From the NCBI GenBank assembly GCA_027315365.1, contig DAHUYF010000136.1:1-53206 (forward strand): a DNA stretch of 53,206 nt, in the 5' to 3' direction. Of this stretch, positions 21,366-29,435 are shown piece after piece. Numbering within the stretch: the first letter of the stretch is position 1; each line of letters starts with the position of its first letter. The position numbers and the translations under genes are program-made. Below the pieces are notes generated by a model, which had not been told where the DNA came from, ran no database searches, and worked only from the letters and a program-made list of their open reading frames with translations. The stretch is from Rhodospirillales bacterium (lineage in GTDB: Bacteria; Pseudomonadota; Alphaproteobacteria; ATCC43930; CGMCC-115725).

Positions 21366-22478
21366 ATGCCCGGTCTGGCCTATCTCGACTGGAACGCGAC
21401 CGCGCCGCTGCGCCCCGAGGCGGCGGCGGCGATGGCGGAGGCGCTGGCGCGCTGCGGCAATCCCTCGTCGGTGCATCGCTGGGGCCGCGAGGCGCGGCGC
21501 GCGCTCGAGGCGGCGCGCGCGCAGGTCGCGGCGCTGGTCGGTGCGGCGCCGGCGGAGGTCGTCTTCACCAGCGGCGGCAGCGAGGCGAACCAGCTGGCGC
21601 TGCGCGGCGTTACCGGGCGGCGCGTGCTGGTCTCGGCGCTGGAACATGATTCCGTGCGCCAGGCGCTTGCCGGCGCGGCGGTGATCCCGGCGACGCCCAT
21701 GGGCGTCGTCGATCTCGCGGCGCTGGAGCGGATGCTCGCGGCCAACGCGCGGCCGGCGCTGGTGTCGCTGATGCTCGCCAACAACGAGACCGGCGCGATC
21801 CAGCCGGTGGCCGAGGCGGCGCGGCTGGCGCATGCGAAGGGCGCGCTGCTGCATTGCGATGCGGTGCAGGCGGCGGGCAAGGTCGCGGTCGATCGCGCCG
21901 CGCTGGGCGCCGACCTGCTGAGCCTCTCGGCGCACAAGCTGGGCGGCCCGCAAGGCGTCGGCGCGCTGGTGGTGAGCGATGCGGTGCCGCTTGCGGCGCT
22001 GCAGACCGGCGGCGGCCAGGAGCGCGGCCGGCGCGCCGGCACGGAGAACCTGCCGGGCATCGCGGGGTTTGGCGTCGCGGCCGCGCTCGCGGGCGAACGG
22101 CTCGGCGACTACGCGGCGCTCGCGCGGTTGCGCGATGCGGCGCAGCGGCGGCTCACCGCGATCGCGCCCGAGGCGCCGGTCCACGCCGCGGCGGTGCCGC
22201 GGCTCGCCAACACGCTGTGCATCGGCATGCCGGGCGTGCCGGCGGCGACGCAGGTCATGGCGCTCGACCTCGAGGGCGTGATGGTGAGTGCGGGATCCGC
22301 CTGCTCCTCGGGCAAGCTGCGCCGCAGCCCGGTGCTGGAGGCGATGGGGGTGGGATCCGACGCGGCCGACAGCGCCATCCGCGTTAGCCTGGGCTGGAGC
22401 AGCGGCGCGGCCGATATCGACCGGCTGATCGAGGCCTGGGGCGCGCTCTACGCGCGCAGCCGGGCGAACGCCGCATGA
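21366..22478 (+). CDS. Cysteine desulfurase, NifS-like (first of two)
   Basis: A 370-residue class-V PLP enzyme that takes sulfur from cysteine as a persulfide. YLDWNATAPLRPEA starts the fold, ALEHDSV holds the PLP-stacking His, SAHKLGGPQG holds the PLP Lys, and SAGSACSSGKLRRSP is the mobile loop with the catalytic Cys (group I). It differs clearly from its neighbour iscS, so it is not a recent duplicate. Its stop overlaps the iscS start by four bases. Paired desulfurases in ISC operons are known in related bacteria; a separate sulfur acceptor is possible. Confidence 0.92.
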   Translation: MPGLAYLDWNATAPLRPEAAAAMAEALARCGNPSSVHRWGREARRALEAARAQVAALVGAAPAEVVFTSGGSEANQLALRGVTGRRVLVSALEHDSVRQALAGAAVIPATPMGVVDLAALERMLAANARPALVSLMLANNETGAIQPVAEAARLAHAKGALLHCDAVQAAGKVAVDRAALGADLLSLSAHKLGGPQGVGALVVSDAVPLAALQTGGGQERGRRAGTENLPGIAGFGVAAALAGERLGDYAALARLRDAAQRRLTAIAPEAPVHAAAVPRLANTLCIGMPGVPAATQVMALDLEGVMVSAGSACSSGKLRRSPVLEAMGVGSDAADSAIRVSLGWSSGAADIDRLIEAWGALYARSRANAA

Positions 22479-23695
22479 CCGCCGCTTTCGCCCGCCTGCC
22501 GCGCCGGCCCAACGCGGCGCCGGTCTATCTCGACTATCAGGCGACGACGCCGCTGGACCGGCGCGTGCTCGACGAGATGCTGCCCTGGTTCACCGAGAAA
22601 TTCGGCAACCCGCATTCGGCGAGCCACGCCTATGGCCGCGAGGCGGAAGCGGCGGTGGAGCGGGCGCGAGCGGACGTGGCGGCGCTGATCGGCGCCGAGC
22701 CGCGCGAAATCGTCTTCACCTCGGGCGCCACCGAGGCCAACAACCTCGCGATCAAGGGGGCGGCGCGCTTCCGCCGCGCGCAGGGGCGCGATCACATCGT
22801 CGCGCTCGCGACCGAGCACAAATGCGTGCTGGAAAGCGCCCGCGCAATGGCGCACGAGGGCTGCCGCGTCAGCCTGCTGCCGGTGGGATCCGACGGCCTC
22901 GTCGATCTCGACACGCTCGCTGCCGCGATCGACGAGCGGACGGCGATCGTCTCGGTGATGGCGGCCCATAACGAGATCGGCGTGCTGCAGCCGCTGGCCG
23001 AGATCGGCGCGCTCTGCCGCGAGCGCGGCGTGCTCTTCCACAGCGATGCGGCGCAGGCGGCGGGCAAGGTGGCGATCGACGTCGAGGCGATGAAGCTCGA
23101 CCTGCTGTCGATCTCGGCGCACAAGCTCTACGGGCCCAAGGGCATCGGCGCGCTCTATCTGCGCCGGCGGCCGCGGGCGCGGATCGAGCCGCTGCTCGAC
23201 GGCGGCGGACAGGAGCGGGGGATGCGCTCGGGCACGCTGCCGACCCCGCTCTGCGTCGGGTTCGGCGCCGCGGCGCGGATCGCCGAGGCCGAGATGGCAA
23301 GCGAGGCGCCGCGGCTGCTGGGGCTGCGCCGGCGCCTGCTGGCCGGGCTCAGGGCGCAGCTGCCCGAGGTGCGGCTCAACGGCGACGAAGCGCGGCGGCT
23401 CCCCGGCAACCTCAATCTCGGCTTTCCCGGCGTGCCGGCGCTGGCGCTGATCGAGGCCTGTCCGGGCCTGGCGCTGTCGACCGGCTCGGCCTGCACCGCG
23501 GCCGAGGTCGAGCCGTCCTACGTGCTGCGCGCGCTGGGCCTGCCCGAGGCCCTGGCGGGGGCCAGCCTGCGGCTCGGGATCGGTCGCTATACTACTGAAT
23601 CTGAAGTGGATTTTGCCGTCGAGGCGCTGGTCGCCGGGGCCCGGGCTCTGGCCCGGAGCGAGAGGGTGACAGCGGCGGCGGGCCGCCCCACATAA
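22475..23695 (+). CDS. iscS: Cysteine desulfurase IscS-like, without the IscU-docking tail
   Basis: A 406-residue group-I desulfurase. VYLDYQATTPLDRRV, ATEHKCVLES (His), SAHKLYGPKGIGALY (PLP Lys) and STGSACTAAEVEPSYVLRALG (catalytic Cys loop) match IscS closely. The C-terminus ends ARSERVTAAAGRPT. It lacks the SPLWEM...GVDL...EW...H tail that ISC-type IscS normally carries and uses to bind IscU. No iscU follows. It probably still delivers sulfur to other acceptors, such as MnmA encoded downstream, but its role as the ISC core is doubtful. Confidence 0.92.
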   Translation: MTAAFARLPRRPNAAPVYLDYQATTPLDRRVLDEMLPWFTEKFGNPHSASHAYGREAEAAVERARADVAALIGAEPREIVFTSGATEANNLAIKGAARFRRAQGRDHIVALATEHKCVLESARAMAHEGCRVSLLPVGSDGLVDLDTLAAAIDERTAIVSVMAAHNEIGVLQPLAEIGALCRERGVLFHSDAAQAAGKVAIDVEAMKLDLLSISAHKLYGPKGIGALYLRRRPRARIEPLLDGGGQERGMRSGTLPTPLCVGFGAAARIAEAEMASEAPRLLGLRRRLLAGLRAQLPEVRLNGDEARRLPGNLNLGFPGVPALALIEACPGLALSTGSACTAAEVEPSYVLRALGLPEALAGASLRLGIGRYTTESEVDFAVEALVAGARALARSERVTAAAGRPT

Positions 23696-23762
23696 GGGGC
23701 GGCGGAGTTGCCCGGCACGGCCCGGGCGGTGTATCTAGCGGTTGGATCGCGGGAGCAGGGCG

Positions 23763-24101
23763 ATGGCGTCGAGACAGGCGATGACGGTAACCGAGGCGGC
23801 GGCCGGGCGGATCCAGGCGCTGCTGCAGCGCCGCGGCAAGCCCTCGGTCGGCATCCGGATCGGGGTGCGCAGCCGCGGCTGCTCGGGACTTACCTACACG
23901 GTCGAGTATGCGGACGAGAAGGGCAGGTTCGACGAGGTGGTGCAGGACAGGGGCGTCACCATCCTGATCGATCCCAAGGCGACGATGTTCATCATCGGCA
24001 CCGAGATGGATTACGTCGAGGACAAGCTGCAATCGGGCTTCACCTTCCGCAATCCCAACGAGAAGGGCCGCTGCGGCTGCGGCGAATCCTTCCACGTCTG
24101 A
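23763..24101 (+). CDS. iscA: A-type iron-sulfur carrier IscA
   Basis: A 112-residue HesB/IscA protein. The three ligand cysteines are present in SRGCSGLTYTVEY and GRCGCGESFHV, and ILIDPKATMFIIGTEMDYVED is the family core. It carries iron or [4Fe-4S] clusters to target proteins. ATG 23763 with GGGAGCAGGGCG before it was preferred to a TTG seven codons upstream. It lies where iscU-iscA would be in a complete ISC operon, but iscU is absent. Confidence 0.93.
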   Translation: MASRQAMTVTEAAAGRIQALLQRRGKPSVGIRIGVRSRGCSGLTYTVEYADEKGRFDEVVQDRGVTILIDPKATMFIIGTEMDYVEDKLQSGFTFRNPNEKGRCGCGESFHV

Positions 24102-24108
24102 TGCCGCG

Positions 24109-24570
24109 ATGAAGCTGTTCCAGATCGAGGAGCCCGACGGCTCGCCGCTGACCGGCGACGGTCCCGGCACTGCCGTGGGCATCGAGCTGTCGGCCGCGGC
24201 CGGCGCCGCGGTGGCGGTGGCGGTCGGCGGCAATGCCGAGCTGCTGCCCGGCGCCGATGGCACGGCGCGGCTGCCGGTGCCGGGGCTCGAGGATGAGGGC
24301 GCGGTTGCGGCGCTGCTGCTGCGGCTGCGCGAGCGCGCCGAGAAGGCGCTGGCGCGGCCGGTGACGCATGCGGTGGTGGCGCTGGCGGCGCCGGGCGCGC
24401 GCTCGCGCGCGGCGGCGGCGGCGGCGGCACCGGCGGCGGGGCTGATGCTGCTCGCCGTGGTGGAGTCGAGCGCGGCGGTGTTGCGCGCGCCTGGGGCGCG
24501 GCCGTCGGACGCGGCGGTGCTGGGCGCCGCGATCCAGGCCGAGGAAGATGCCGCGCCGCCGGCGCGCTGA
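24109..24570 (+). CDS. Shrunken HscA-like protein (Hsp70 ATPase-domain remnant)
   Basis: A 153-residue acidic, Ala-rich protein lying between iscA and fdx, where hscA normally sits. I see three patches that line up with HscA in order: the N-terminus ([13 protein letters not shown] against HscA MALLQISEPG; then [12 protein letters not shown] where HscA has AGIDLGTTNS); the centre ([18 protein letters not shown]...[17 protein letters not shown] against the AVITVPAYFDDAQRQ...AGL-VLRLLNEPTAAA core); and the end ([11 protein letters not shown] against VVAIGAAIQAD). Both phosphate loops, the catalytic residues and the whole substrate-binding domain are missing, so ATPase or chaperone activity is not expected. 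The frame is intact and tightly packed. Origin from hscA is my inference. Confidence 0.65.
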   Translation: MKLFQIEEPDGSPLTGDGPGTAVGIELSAAAGAAVAVAVGGNAELLPGADGTARLPVPGLEDEGAVAALLLRLRERAEKALARPVTHAVVALAAPGARSRAAAAAAAPAAGLMLLAVVESSAAVLRAPGARPSDAAVLGAAIQAEEDAAPPAR

Positions 24571-24581
24571 AGGGGATTGGC

Positions 24582-24914
24582 ATGGCGAAAATGGTATTCA
24601 TCGAGCGCGACGGAACGCGCCGCGCGGTCGACGCTCCGGTCGGGCTCTCGGTGCTGGAGATCGCGCACAAGCACGGCATCGACATCGAAGGCGCCTGCGA
24701 AGGCTCGCTCGCCTGCTCGACCTGCCACATCATCATCGATGCCGAATGGTACGAGATGCTGAAGGAGGCGACCGAGGACGAGGAGGACATGCTCGATCTC
24801 GCCTTCGGCCTGACCCAGACCTCGCGGCTCGGCTGCCAGATCATCATGACCGAGGAGCTGGACGGTCTCACCGTCCGCCTGCCGCAGGCGACGCGCAACC
24901 TGATGAACGGCTGA
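24582..24914 (+). CDS. fdx: ISC-type [2Fe-2S] ferredoxin
   Basis: A 110-residue adrenodoxin-like ferredoxin. The cluster cysteines are in [16 protein letters not shown] and LGCQIIM, the spacing of ISC Fdx. It passes electrons to IscS/IscU-type assembly reactions. A GGGGATTGGC run precedes the ATG. The stop overlaps the mnmA start (TGATG). All ligands are intact, although iscU and hscB are missing from the operon. Confidence 0.95.
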   Translation: MAKMVFIERDGTRRAVDAPVGLSVLEIAHKHGIDIEGACEGSLACSTCHIIIDAEWYEMLKEATEDEEDMLDLAFGLTQTSRLGCQIIMTEELDGLTVRLPQATRNLMNG

Positions 24915-26020
24915 TGAACTCGCTCGGCCTGCCGAAGCCGGCGCGCGACTGCCGCGTCGTCGTCGCCATGTCCGGCGGCGTCGACAGCGCGGTGACGGCG
25001 GCGCTGCTGGTCGAGGAAGGCTTCGATGTCGTCGGCATCACCCTCCAACTCTACGACCACGGCCAGGCTGCCGGGCGCAAGGGCGCCTGCTGCGCCGGGC
25101 AGGACATCCACGACGCCGCGCGCGTGGCGGAGCGGCTCGGCATTCCGCACTACGTGCTCGATTATGAACGCCGCTTCCGCGACAGCGTGATCGCGGATTT
25201 CGCCGACGCCTATGCCCGCGGCGAGACGCCGATCCCCTGCGTGCGCTGCAACGAGCGGGTGAAGTTCCGCGATCTCCTGGCGACGGCGCGCGACCTCGGC
25301 GCCGACGCGCTCGCCACCGGCCATTACGCGCGCCGGGTCGAGGGACCAGGCGGCCCCGAGCTGCATCGGGCATCCGATCCCGGACGCGACCAGAGCTATT
25401 TCCTCTTCGCCACCACCGCGGCCCAGCTCGATTTTCTGCGCTTTCCGCTGGGCGCGCTGGAGAAGGCCGAGACCCGCGCGCTGGCGCGCCGCTTCGAGCT
25501 GGGGGTGGCGGCAAAGCCCGACAGCCAGGACATCTGCTTCGTGCCCGACGGCAATTATGCGGGGATCGTCGAGAAGCTGCGGCCGGGCGCGGCCGAGCCC
25601 GGCGAGGTGGTGGACGAGGCGGGACGCGTGCTGGGATCGCATCCCGGCGTCATTCATTTCACCGTCGGCCAGCGCAAGGGGCTCGGCATCGGCGGCGGCG
25701 AGCCGCTCTATGTGCTGCGGCTCGAGCCCGAGACGCGCCGCGTGGTGGTGGGCCCGCGCGCGGCGCTGGGCCGGCGCCGCGTGCCGATCGCGGGCGTCAA
25801 CTGGCTCGGCCCCGCGCCGGCATCCGGCGGCATCGAAATCGACGTAAAGCTGCGCTCGGCGCAGCCGCCGCTGCCGGCGCGCCTCGTGCTCGACGGCCAG
25901 GGCGGCGGCGAGGCAGTGCTGGCGGAGCCGGCTTTCGGCGTCGCGGCGGGCCAGGCCTGCGTCGTCTATGACGGCACGCGCCTGCTGGGCGGCGGCTGGA
26001 TCACCCGCGCCGCGACATAG
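24914..26020 (+). CDS. mnmA: tRNA 2-thiouridylase MnmA
   Basis: A 368-residue PP-loop enzyme that puts sulfur on U34 of Lys, Glu and Gln tRNAs. [14 protein letters not shown] is the ATP loop. [11 protein letters not shown] and [11 protein letters not shown] carry the two catalytic cysteines, and [17 protein letters not shown] is the C-terminal family block. An extra CCAGQD near residue 57 is typical of the family. The start at 24914 overlaps the fdx stop. Last gene of the isc operon and the likely receiver of its persulfide sulfur, directly or through relay proteins not seen here. Confidence 0.95.
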   Translation: MNSLGLPKPARDCRVVVAMSGGVDSAVTAALLVEEGFDVVGITLQLYDHGQAAGRKGACCAGQDIHDAARVAERLGIPHYVLDYERRFRDSVIADFADAYARGETPIPCVRCNERVKFRDLLATARDLGADALATGHYARRVEGPGGPELHRASDPGRDQSYFLFATTAAQLDFLRFPLGALEKAETRALARRFELGVAAKPDSQDICFVPDGNYAGIVEKLRPGAAEPGEVVDEAGRVLGSHPGVIHFTVGQRKGLGIGGGEPLYVLRLEPETRRVVVGPRAALGRRRVPIAGVNWLGPAPASGGIEIDVKLRSAQPPLPARLVLDGQGGGEAVLAEPAFGVAAGQACVVYDGTRLLGGGWITRAAT

Positions 26021-26025
26021 GCGGC

Positions 26026-26433
26026 TTACGCGGGCATGCCGGTCGCCAGCCGGTAGAGCAGCCCGGCGATGCCGCCCAGCAGCAGCACCAGGGTGGCCAG
26101 GAAGCCGATGGTGAAGCCGGGGCCGCGCGCCGCCGGGTCGCGGGCGTAGCTCCGGGCGTAGAGCGCGCGCCCGGCGACGAAGACGAGGCCGAGGATTCCG
26201 GCCCACAGCGGCGAGACGGCGAGGCCGAAGATCCACAGGCTCGGCAGGAACAGGACGAGCTGCTCGAGGGTGTTCTGCTGGATGCGGAAATAGCGCTCGA
26301 ACTCGGGATCGCCGACGACCGCCGGCGCCTCGAGTCCGGTGCGGCCGCGGGCGCGCATGCAGCCGATGACGGTGGCGAGATAGACCAGCAGCGCGAGGCA
26401 GGTGGCGAGGGCGGGATAGAGGGGCAGGGGCAT
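26026..26433 (-). CDS. MAPEG-family membrane protein
   Basis: A 135-residue integral membrane protein with four predicted TM helices. The MAPEG pattern is clear: a central FERYFRIQQNTLEQLVLFLPSLW followed by GRALYARSYARDPAARGPGF. Bacterial members have glutathione-linked or unknown activity. It is convergent with mnmA, with only five bases between stops and no terminator in between. Confidence 0.85.
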   Translation of the reverse strand: MPLPLYPALATCLALLVYLATVIGCMRARGRTGLEAPAVVGDPEFERYFRIQQNTLEQLVLFLPSLWIFGLAVSPLWAGILGLVFVAGRALYARSYARDPAARGPGFTIGFLATLVLLLGGIAGLLYRLATGMPA

Positions 26434-26512
26434 GGCGTGTTTTCCGCTCCTTGGGTAGCCGGTGCTCGCTTGACGCGGCGCGGCGGTTTTCTTATACCCC
26501 GAACCGTCCCGC

Positions 26513-26589
26513 GGCGGGGTAGCTCAGCTGGTTAGAGCAGGGGAATCATAATCCCAAGGTCGGGGGTTCGAGTCCCTCCCCCGCTACCA
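26513..26589 (+). tRNA. tRNA-Met (anticodon CAT), probably elongator
   Basis: A 77-nt cloverleaf: acceptor GGCGGGG pairs with CCCCGCT (one G-T), the D arm is GCTC/GAGC, the anticodon CAT is at 26547-26549, and the T arm is GGGGG-TTCGAGT-CCCTC with an encoded CCA. The base of the anticodon stem is a G-A mismatch. The 1-72 pair is G-T rather than the unpaired C-A of initiator tRNA, and the sequence resembles alphaproteobacterial elongator tRNA-Met. A lysidine-modified tRNA-Ile(CAT) cannot be fully excluded. Confidence 0.93.
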
Positions 26590-26643
26590 CCTAAATCAAG
26601 ATCAGGCATAGTGTAGCGGGGCGAACGCTCGGCACCCGCCGGG

Positions 26644-26736
26644 CTGGGTGAGCGCTTCTTCGCCAAGCTCAAACACCTTCGACACACCGCGGCGCGCGAG
26701 TGGCGCGCCCGCCATTCCCCGGCGCGCTCTGTCTGA
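26644..26736 (+). pseudogene. IS5-like transposase C-terminal scrap
   Basis: The frame reads LGERFFAKLKHLRHTAARE and then runs to a stop at 26734-26736. The block ERFF-x-KLK-x-x-R-x-x-A-R is the conserved region near the C-terminus of IS5-family DDE transposases. No start, catalytic core or terminal repeats were found. The fragment begins 55 bases after tRNA-Met. Confidence 0.5.
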
Positions 26737-26843
26737 ATATCCGGCGGCACTTAGTCCGGCAACGCGCGTTCCTGCCGCGACGCCACCATTGCCCGCGAGT
26801 CTACATGCTGGTGTGAGCCAGGCCGTTCGGTGCCGCAGGCCGT

Positions 26844-26871
26844 CAAGGGAGCCGGCCGACCGGCTCCCTTG
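26844..26871 (-). terminator. Hairpin after the DUF1097 gene
   Basis: CAAGGGAGCCGG (26844-26855) pairs perfectly with 26860-26871 around CCGA, 26 bases past the stop of the minus-strand gene. There is no T tract on either side, so it is only terminator-like. Confidence 0.5.
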
Positions 26872-26896
26872 AACCGTGCCGTTCGGACGAAGCGGT

Positions 26897-27421
26897 CTAT
26901 GCCTTCGTCGCCACCGACTTGGTCAGGGCGCTGGCCATCTGCCCCGAGACATATCCAAAGACGGCGCCGACCACCAGAGAGACGATGAGCAGGATCAGCG
27001 GGTTGGTGAAATTGGCGACGCCGAGTTGTTGCAACGCCGAGGGCTGGTGAAGCGAGTAGCCGACAATCGCAGCGTAGCCGTAGACATTGGCGGGCACCGT
27101 CGACAAAGGCTCGATGGAGGCCACGATCACCAGGCAGAATACCGTCGCCCCGACGACGATGGCTGGCCAGACCGCACCGGCGGCCGCTATCGGGACATGG
27201 ACGATGATCAGCAGCGCAATCCAACCGACGACCGCGCCGTAAACCGTACCGGCGATGGTCTTGACCAGCGCATTGTTGTCGCCGCCGGTATGGAAATAGC
27301 AGCCCCAGGCGATGAAGCCTGCCCACACCAGCACGAAGCCGGTAAGTGGGCCGAGCGCGAGAAACGCCCAGATGGCGCCCAGGACGGCAATACTGAGGGA
27401 CAAAGCTACCAACTGTGGCAT
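26897..27421 (-). CDS. DUF1097-type membrane protein
   Basis: A 174-residue protein with about five hydrophobic helices. WAFLALGPLTGFVLVWAGFIAWGCYFHTGGD, followed by a Gly-rich GTVYGAVVGW, is the layout of the DUF1097/YcdZ family of inner-membrane proteins with unknown function. GGGAGGTTCGCC precedes the ATG. It is a stand-alone gene near a region with gene scraps, and its GC content is slightly lower than that of its neighbours. Confidence 0.75.
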   Translation of the reverse strand: MPQLVALSLSIAVLGAIWAFLALGPLTGFVLVWAGFIAWGCYFHTGGDNNALVKTIAGTVYGAVVGWIALLIIVHVPIAAAGAVWPAIVVGATVFCLVIVASIEPLSTVPANVYGYAAIVGYSLHQPSALQQLGVANFTNPLILLIVSLVVGAVFGYVSGQMASALTKSVATKA

Positions 27422-27929
27422 GGCGAACCTCCCTTTGATTTATTTGCATGTGGCTAGAACTGCCTTGGATATTGCCAAAACATCTAGCGTCAATGATCTC
27501 GCCAGTCTCGACGTTGGTTGTCAATGCCGGAAACTCTCGACGTCTGGTGTCGGGATCTCGCACCGTGAGCTCGCACACCAGGAGAAAGCCCCGCTTGTGA
27601 AGGGAACGGCCGCGCGGGATCTCGCGCGGATTCGGAACCAGGATGTCGACGCTGCGTTCTGCTAACGCAGCCACTCGGATACCGGTGCGATGACATGCCT
27701 GTTCTCAGGTCCCCCGATGATCTGCTCGCCGTCGAGCTCAAGGAGATTGACAGTGCCGAGCGTCGGCCCTCGCGCGCCATTCCGAGGCTCTCCAAGAATC
27801 TTCGGACCGCCTGCGGCAGAGGTGAAGCCGCGCATGATCGCGCATGATGGAGAACCGGGGCTCCGCCGCCGGTTCGCCCGCGGCGCCGGTTCGGACCGGC
27901 CGCCATGCGCGGCGGCGCCCTGGCGGCCG
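27422..27929. other. Gene-poor gap of about 500 bp
   Basis: It contains lower-GC sequence (27430-27540) upstream of the DUF1097 gene and a possible 57-residue minus-strand frame (27662-27835). No complete gene is recognisable. Confidence 0.5.
27662..27835 (-). pseudogene. Possible small ORF or gene remnant
   Basis: A 57-codon ATG-to-TAG frame whose product looks protein-like (TLGTVNLLELDGEQIIGGP and HVIAPVSEWLR) but has no ribosome site. I do not recognise it. It could be the decayed end of a larger gene or a chance frame. Confidence 0.25.
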
Positions 27930-28205
27930 ATGATGGGTCAGTGCCGGATCGCGATGATTCTGGCACTGGTGAGCCTTGGGGTGGCGGCGTGCACCTCGCC
28001 GGAGGAGCAGCACCAGGCCGATATCAGTGCCTGTCAGGGTTACGGCTTCACCGCCGGGACCACCGAGTTCGCCAGCTGCATGCAGCGCCAGCAGCTCGCC
28101 AGAAGCCAGAGCAGCGGCTTCTTCCCATCGATCGGCTTGGGCGTGGGCGGCGGCAGCTTCGGCGGCGGCGGGTTCGGCGGCGGCGGTCTCGGCCTCGGCT
28201 TCTGA
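27930..28205 (+). CDS. Small lipoprotein with YGF-GT motif and Gly-rich tail
   Basis: A 91-residue protein. A hydrophobic N-terminus ends in the lipobox LGVAAC, so it is probably anchored in a membrane. The pattern CQGYGFTAGTTEFASCMQRQ recurs in small alphaproteobacterial lipoproteins of unknown function; its two cysteines could form a disulfide. The tail is a GGG/F/L repeat. Several nearby ATGs (27930, 27933, 27954) could start it; all keep the lipobox. It is convergent with the binding-protein gene that follows. Confidence 0.7.
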   Translation: MMGQCRIAMILALVSLGVAACTSPEEQHQADISACQGYGFTAGTTEFASCMQRQQLARSQSSGFFPSIGLGVGGGSFGGGGFGGGGLGLGF

Positions 28206-28214
28206 GGCTTTGCC

Positions 28215-29435
28215 TTACGGCGCCGGCTGTGCCGCCTGCGTCGGCCGCAGCGTTTTCTGGTCGCGTACCACGCGTCCGGACCTCACGACCCCGAAGACGA
28301 TGTCGGCCGGGCGAACGGCATCATGGCTCGCGGCGTCGAAGGGGTGGTCGTAGGTCTTGAGGACGCCGGCGACGGGATGGTGCAGGTGCTCCAGGGCGGC
28401 GCGGATCCGCGAACCGTCGGTCGAGCCGGCCTGCTCGATCGCCGCGGCGAGGACGCGCAGCGAATCGTAGCCCTGCGCGGCGGACATGGGCGAGCCGATG
28501 CGACGCCCGAACCGCGCCTTGAACGCCTCCAGGAAAGCCGCCTGAGCAGGGTTCGCGGCATCGTCGATGAAGGTCTCCGGCATCGTCGCGCCGTCGCCGC
28601 TCTGTCCGGCGCCGTCGACAAAGCTCGACATCGACAACGTCCAACTGCCGATCAGCGGCACCTCCCAGCCCAGCGCCGCGCGGTCGCGGGCGATTACGGC
28701 CAGTTCGGGGCCGATGCCGTAGGTCATCAGCACGTCGGCGCCGGCCGCGCGGGCGCGGCGGAGCTGCGCCGTCATGTCGGTATCGCCGATATTGAATTTC
28801 TCCAGCGACGCGGGCACGAGCCCGTGCCGAGCGAGTGCGGCGACCAGATCGTGGCGGCCGACCTGGCCGTAGGTCGTCGAATCCGTCAGGATGGCGGCGC
28901 GGCGACAATCCCGGCGGATGGCCGCGTCGACGATCGCCGGCGCCTCGATCGCGGTGCTCATGGAGATGCGGAAGACATAATTCTCGTCGTATTCCGGCGG
29001 GGCGAACTCCTGCGCGATGGCGGCGCCGGTTGCGACGCTGACGATCAGGGGGATCTGCGCCTCCTCGAAATAGGGCGCCGCGGCCAGTGCGACGCCGGTG
29101 TTGACGAGACCGATGCCGGCGGCGACGGGACGGGCCCGGGTCAGCTCGCGGGCGACGCGTGCGCCGCGCTCGTCGTGGGACGCATCGTCGCGCTCGACCA
29201 GCGCGATCGACCGTCCCAGCACGCCGCCGGCACGATTGATCTCGTCGCGCGCCAGCTCGGCGCCTTCGCGCATGCTGATGCCCATATCGGCCGAGCCGCC
29301 GGTATAGGGTCCGATGACGGCGACCTCTATGGGCGCCGATGTCCCGGCCGCCACCGCCAGGCTCGGCATGGCGGCGAGCGCCAGCCAGGCGCCCGCGAGC
29401 CGCCTCGCGGCCGCCATCCCCGGCCGCCGGGTCAC
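28215..29435 (-). CDS. Periplasmic ligand-binding protein (branched-chain amino-acid type)
   Basis: A 406-residue Peripla_BP_6 (LivJ/LivK-like) protein. After a signal peptide (core LAGAWLALAAMPSLAVAA), IEVAVIGPYTGGSADMGISM opens the first lobe; residues to about 380 complete a two-lobed fold. The GTG start at 29435 overlaps the kinase stop by four bases (GTGA); an ATG six codons later is an alternative. No permease or ATPase gene is nearby, and it is translationally coupled to a sensor kinase, so it may present a ligand to that kinase rather than to a transporter. The ligand is unknown. Confidence 0.85.
   Translation of the reverse strand: MTRRPGMAAARRLAGAWLALAAMPSLAVAAGTSAPIEVAVIGPYTGGSADMGISMREGAELARDEINRAGGVLGRSIALVERDDASHDERGARVARELTRARPVAAGIGLVNTGVALAAAPYFEEAQIPLIVSVATGAAIAQEFAPPEYDENYVFRISMSTAIEAPAIVDAAIRRDCRRAAILTDSTTYGQVGRHDLVAALARHGLVPASLEKFNIGDTDMTAQLRRARAAGADVLMTYGIGPELAVIARDRAALGWEVPLIGSWTLSMSSFVDGAGQSGDGATMPETFIDDAANPAQAAFLEAFKARFGRRIGSPMSAAQGYDSLRVLAAAIEQAGSTDGSRIRAALEHLHHPVAGVLKTYDHPFDAASHDAVRPADIVFGVVRSGRVVRDQKTLRPTQAAQPAP

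Larger units (their letters stand above)
26590..26896. other. Gap after tRNA-Met
   Basis: It holds the transposase scrap (26644-26736) and a perfect hairpin (26844-26871); otherwise I see no gene. Confidence 0.5.

Noticed and set aside
21366-23695. Recent tandem duplication of cysteine desulfurase genes
   Set aside because: The two proteins differ in length and in most non-catalytic residues, so they are distinct old paralogues.
26513-26589. tRNA-Ile(CAT) or initiator tRNA-Met in place of elongator tRNA-Met
   Set aside because: The 1-72 pair and overall sequence fit elongator tRNA-Met better, although lysidine tRNA shares the anticodon.
26751-27674. A minus-strand frame overlapping the DUF1097 gene in another frame
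   Set aside because: The DUF1097 protein has consistent membrane helices and a ribosome site; the longer frame has mixed shadow-like composition.
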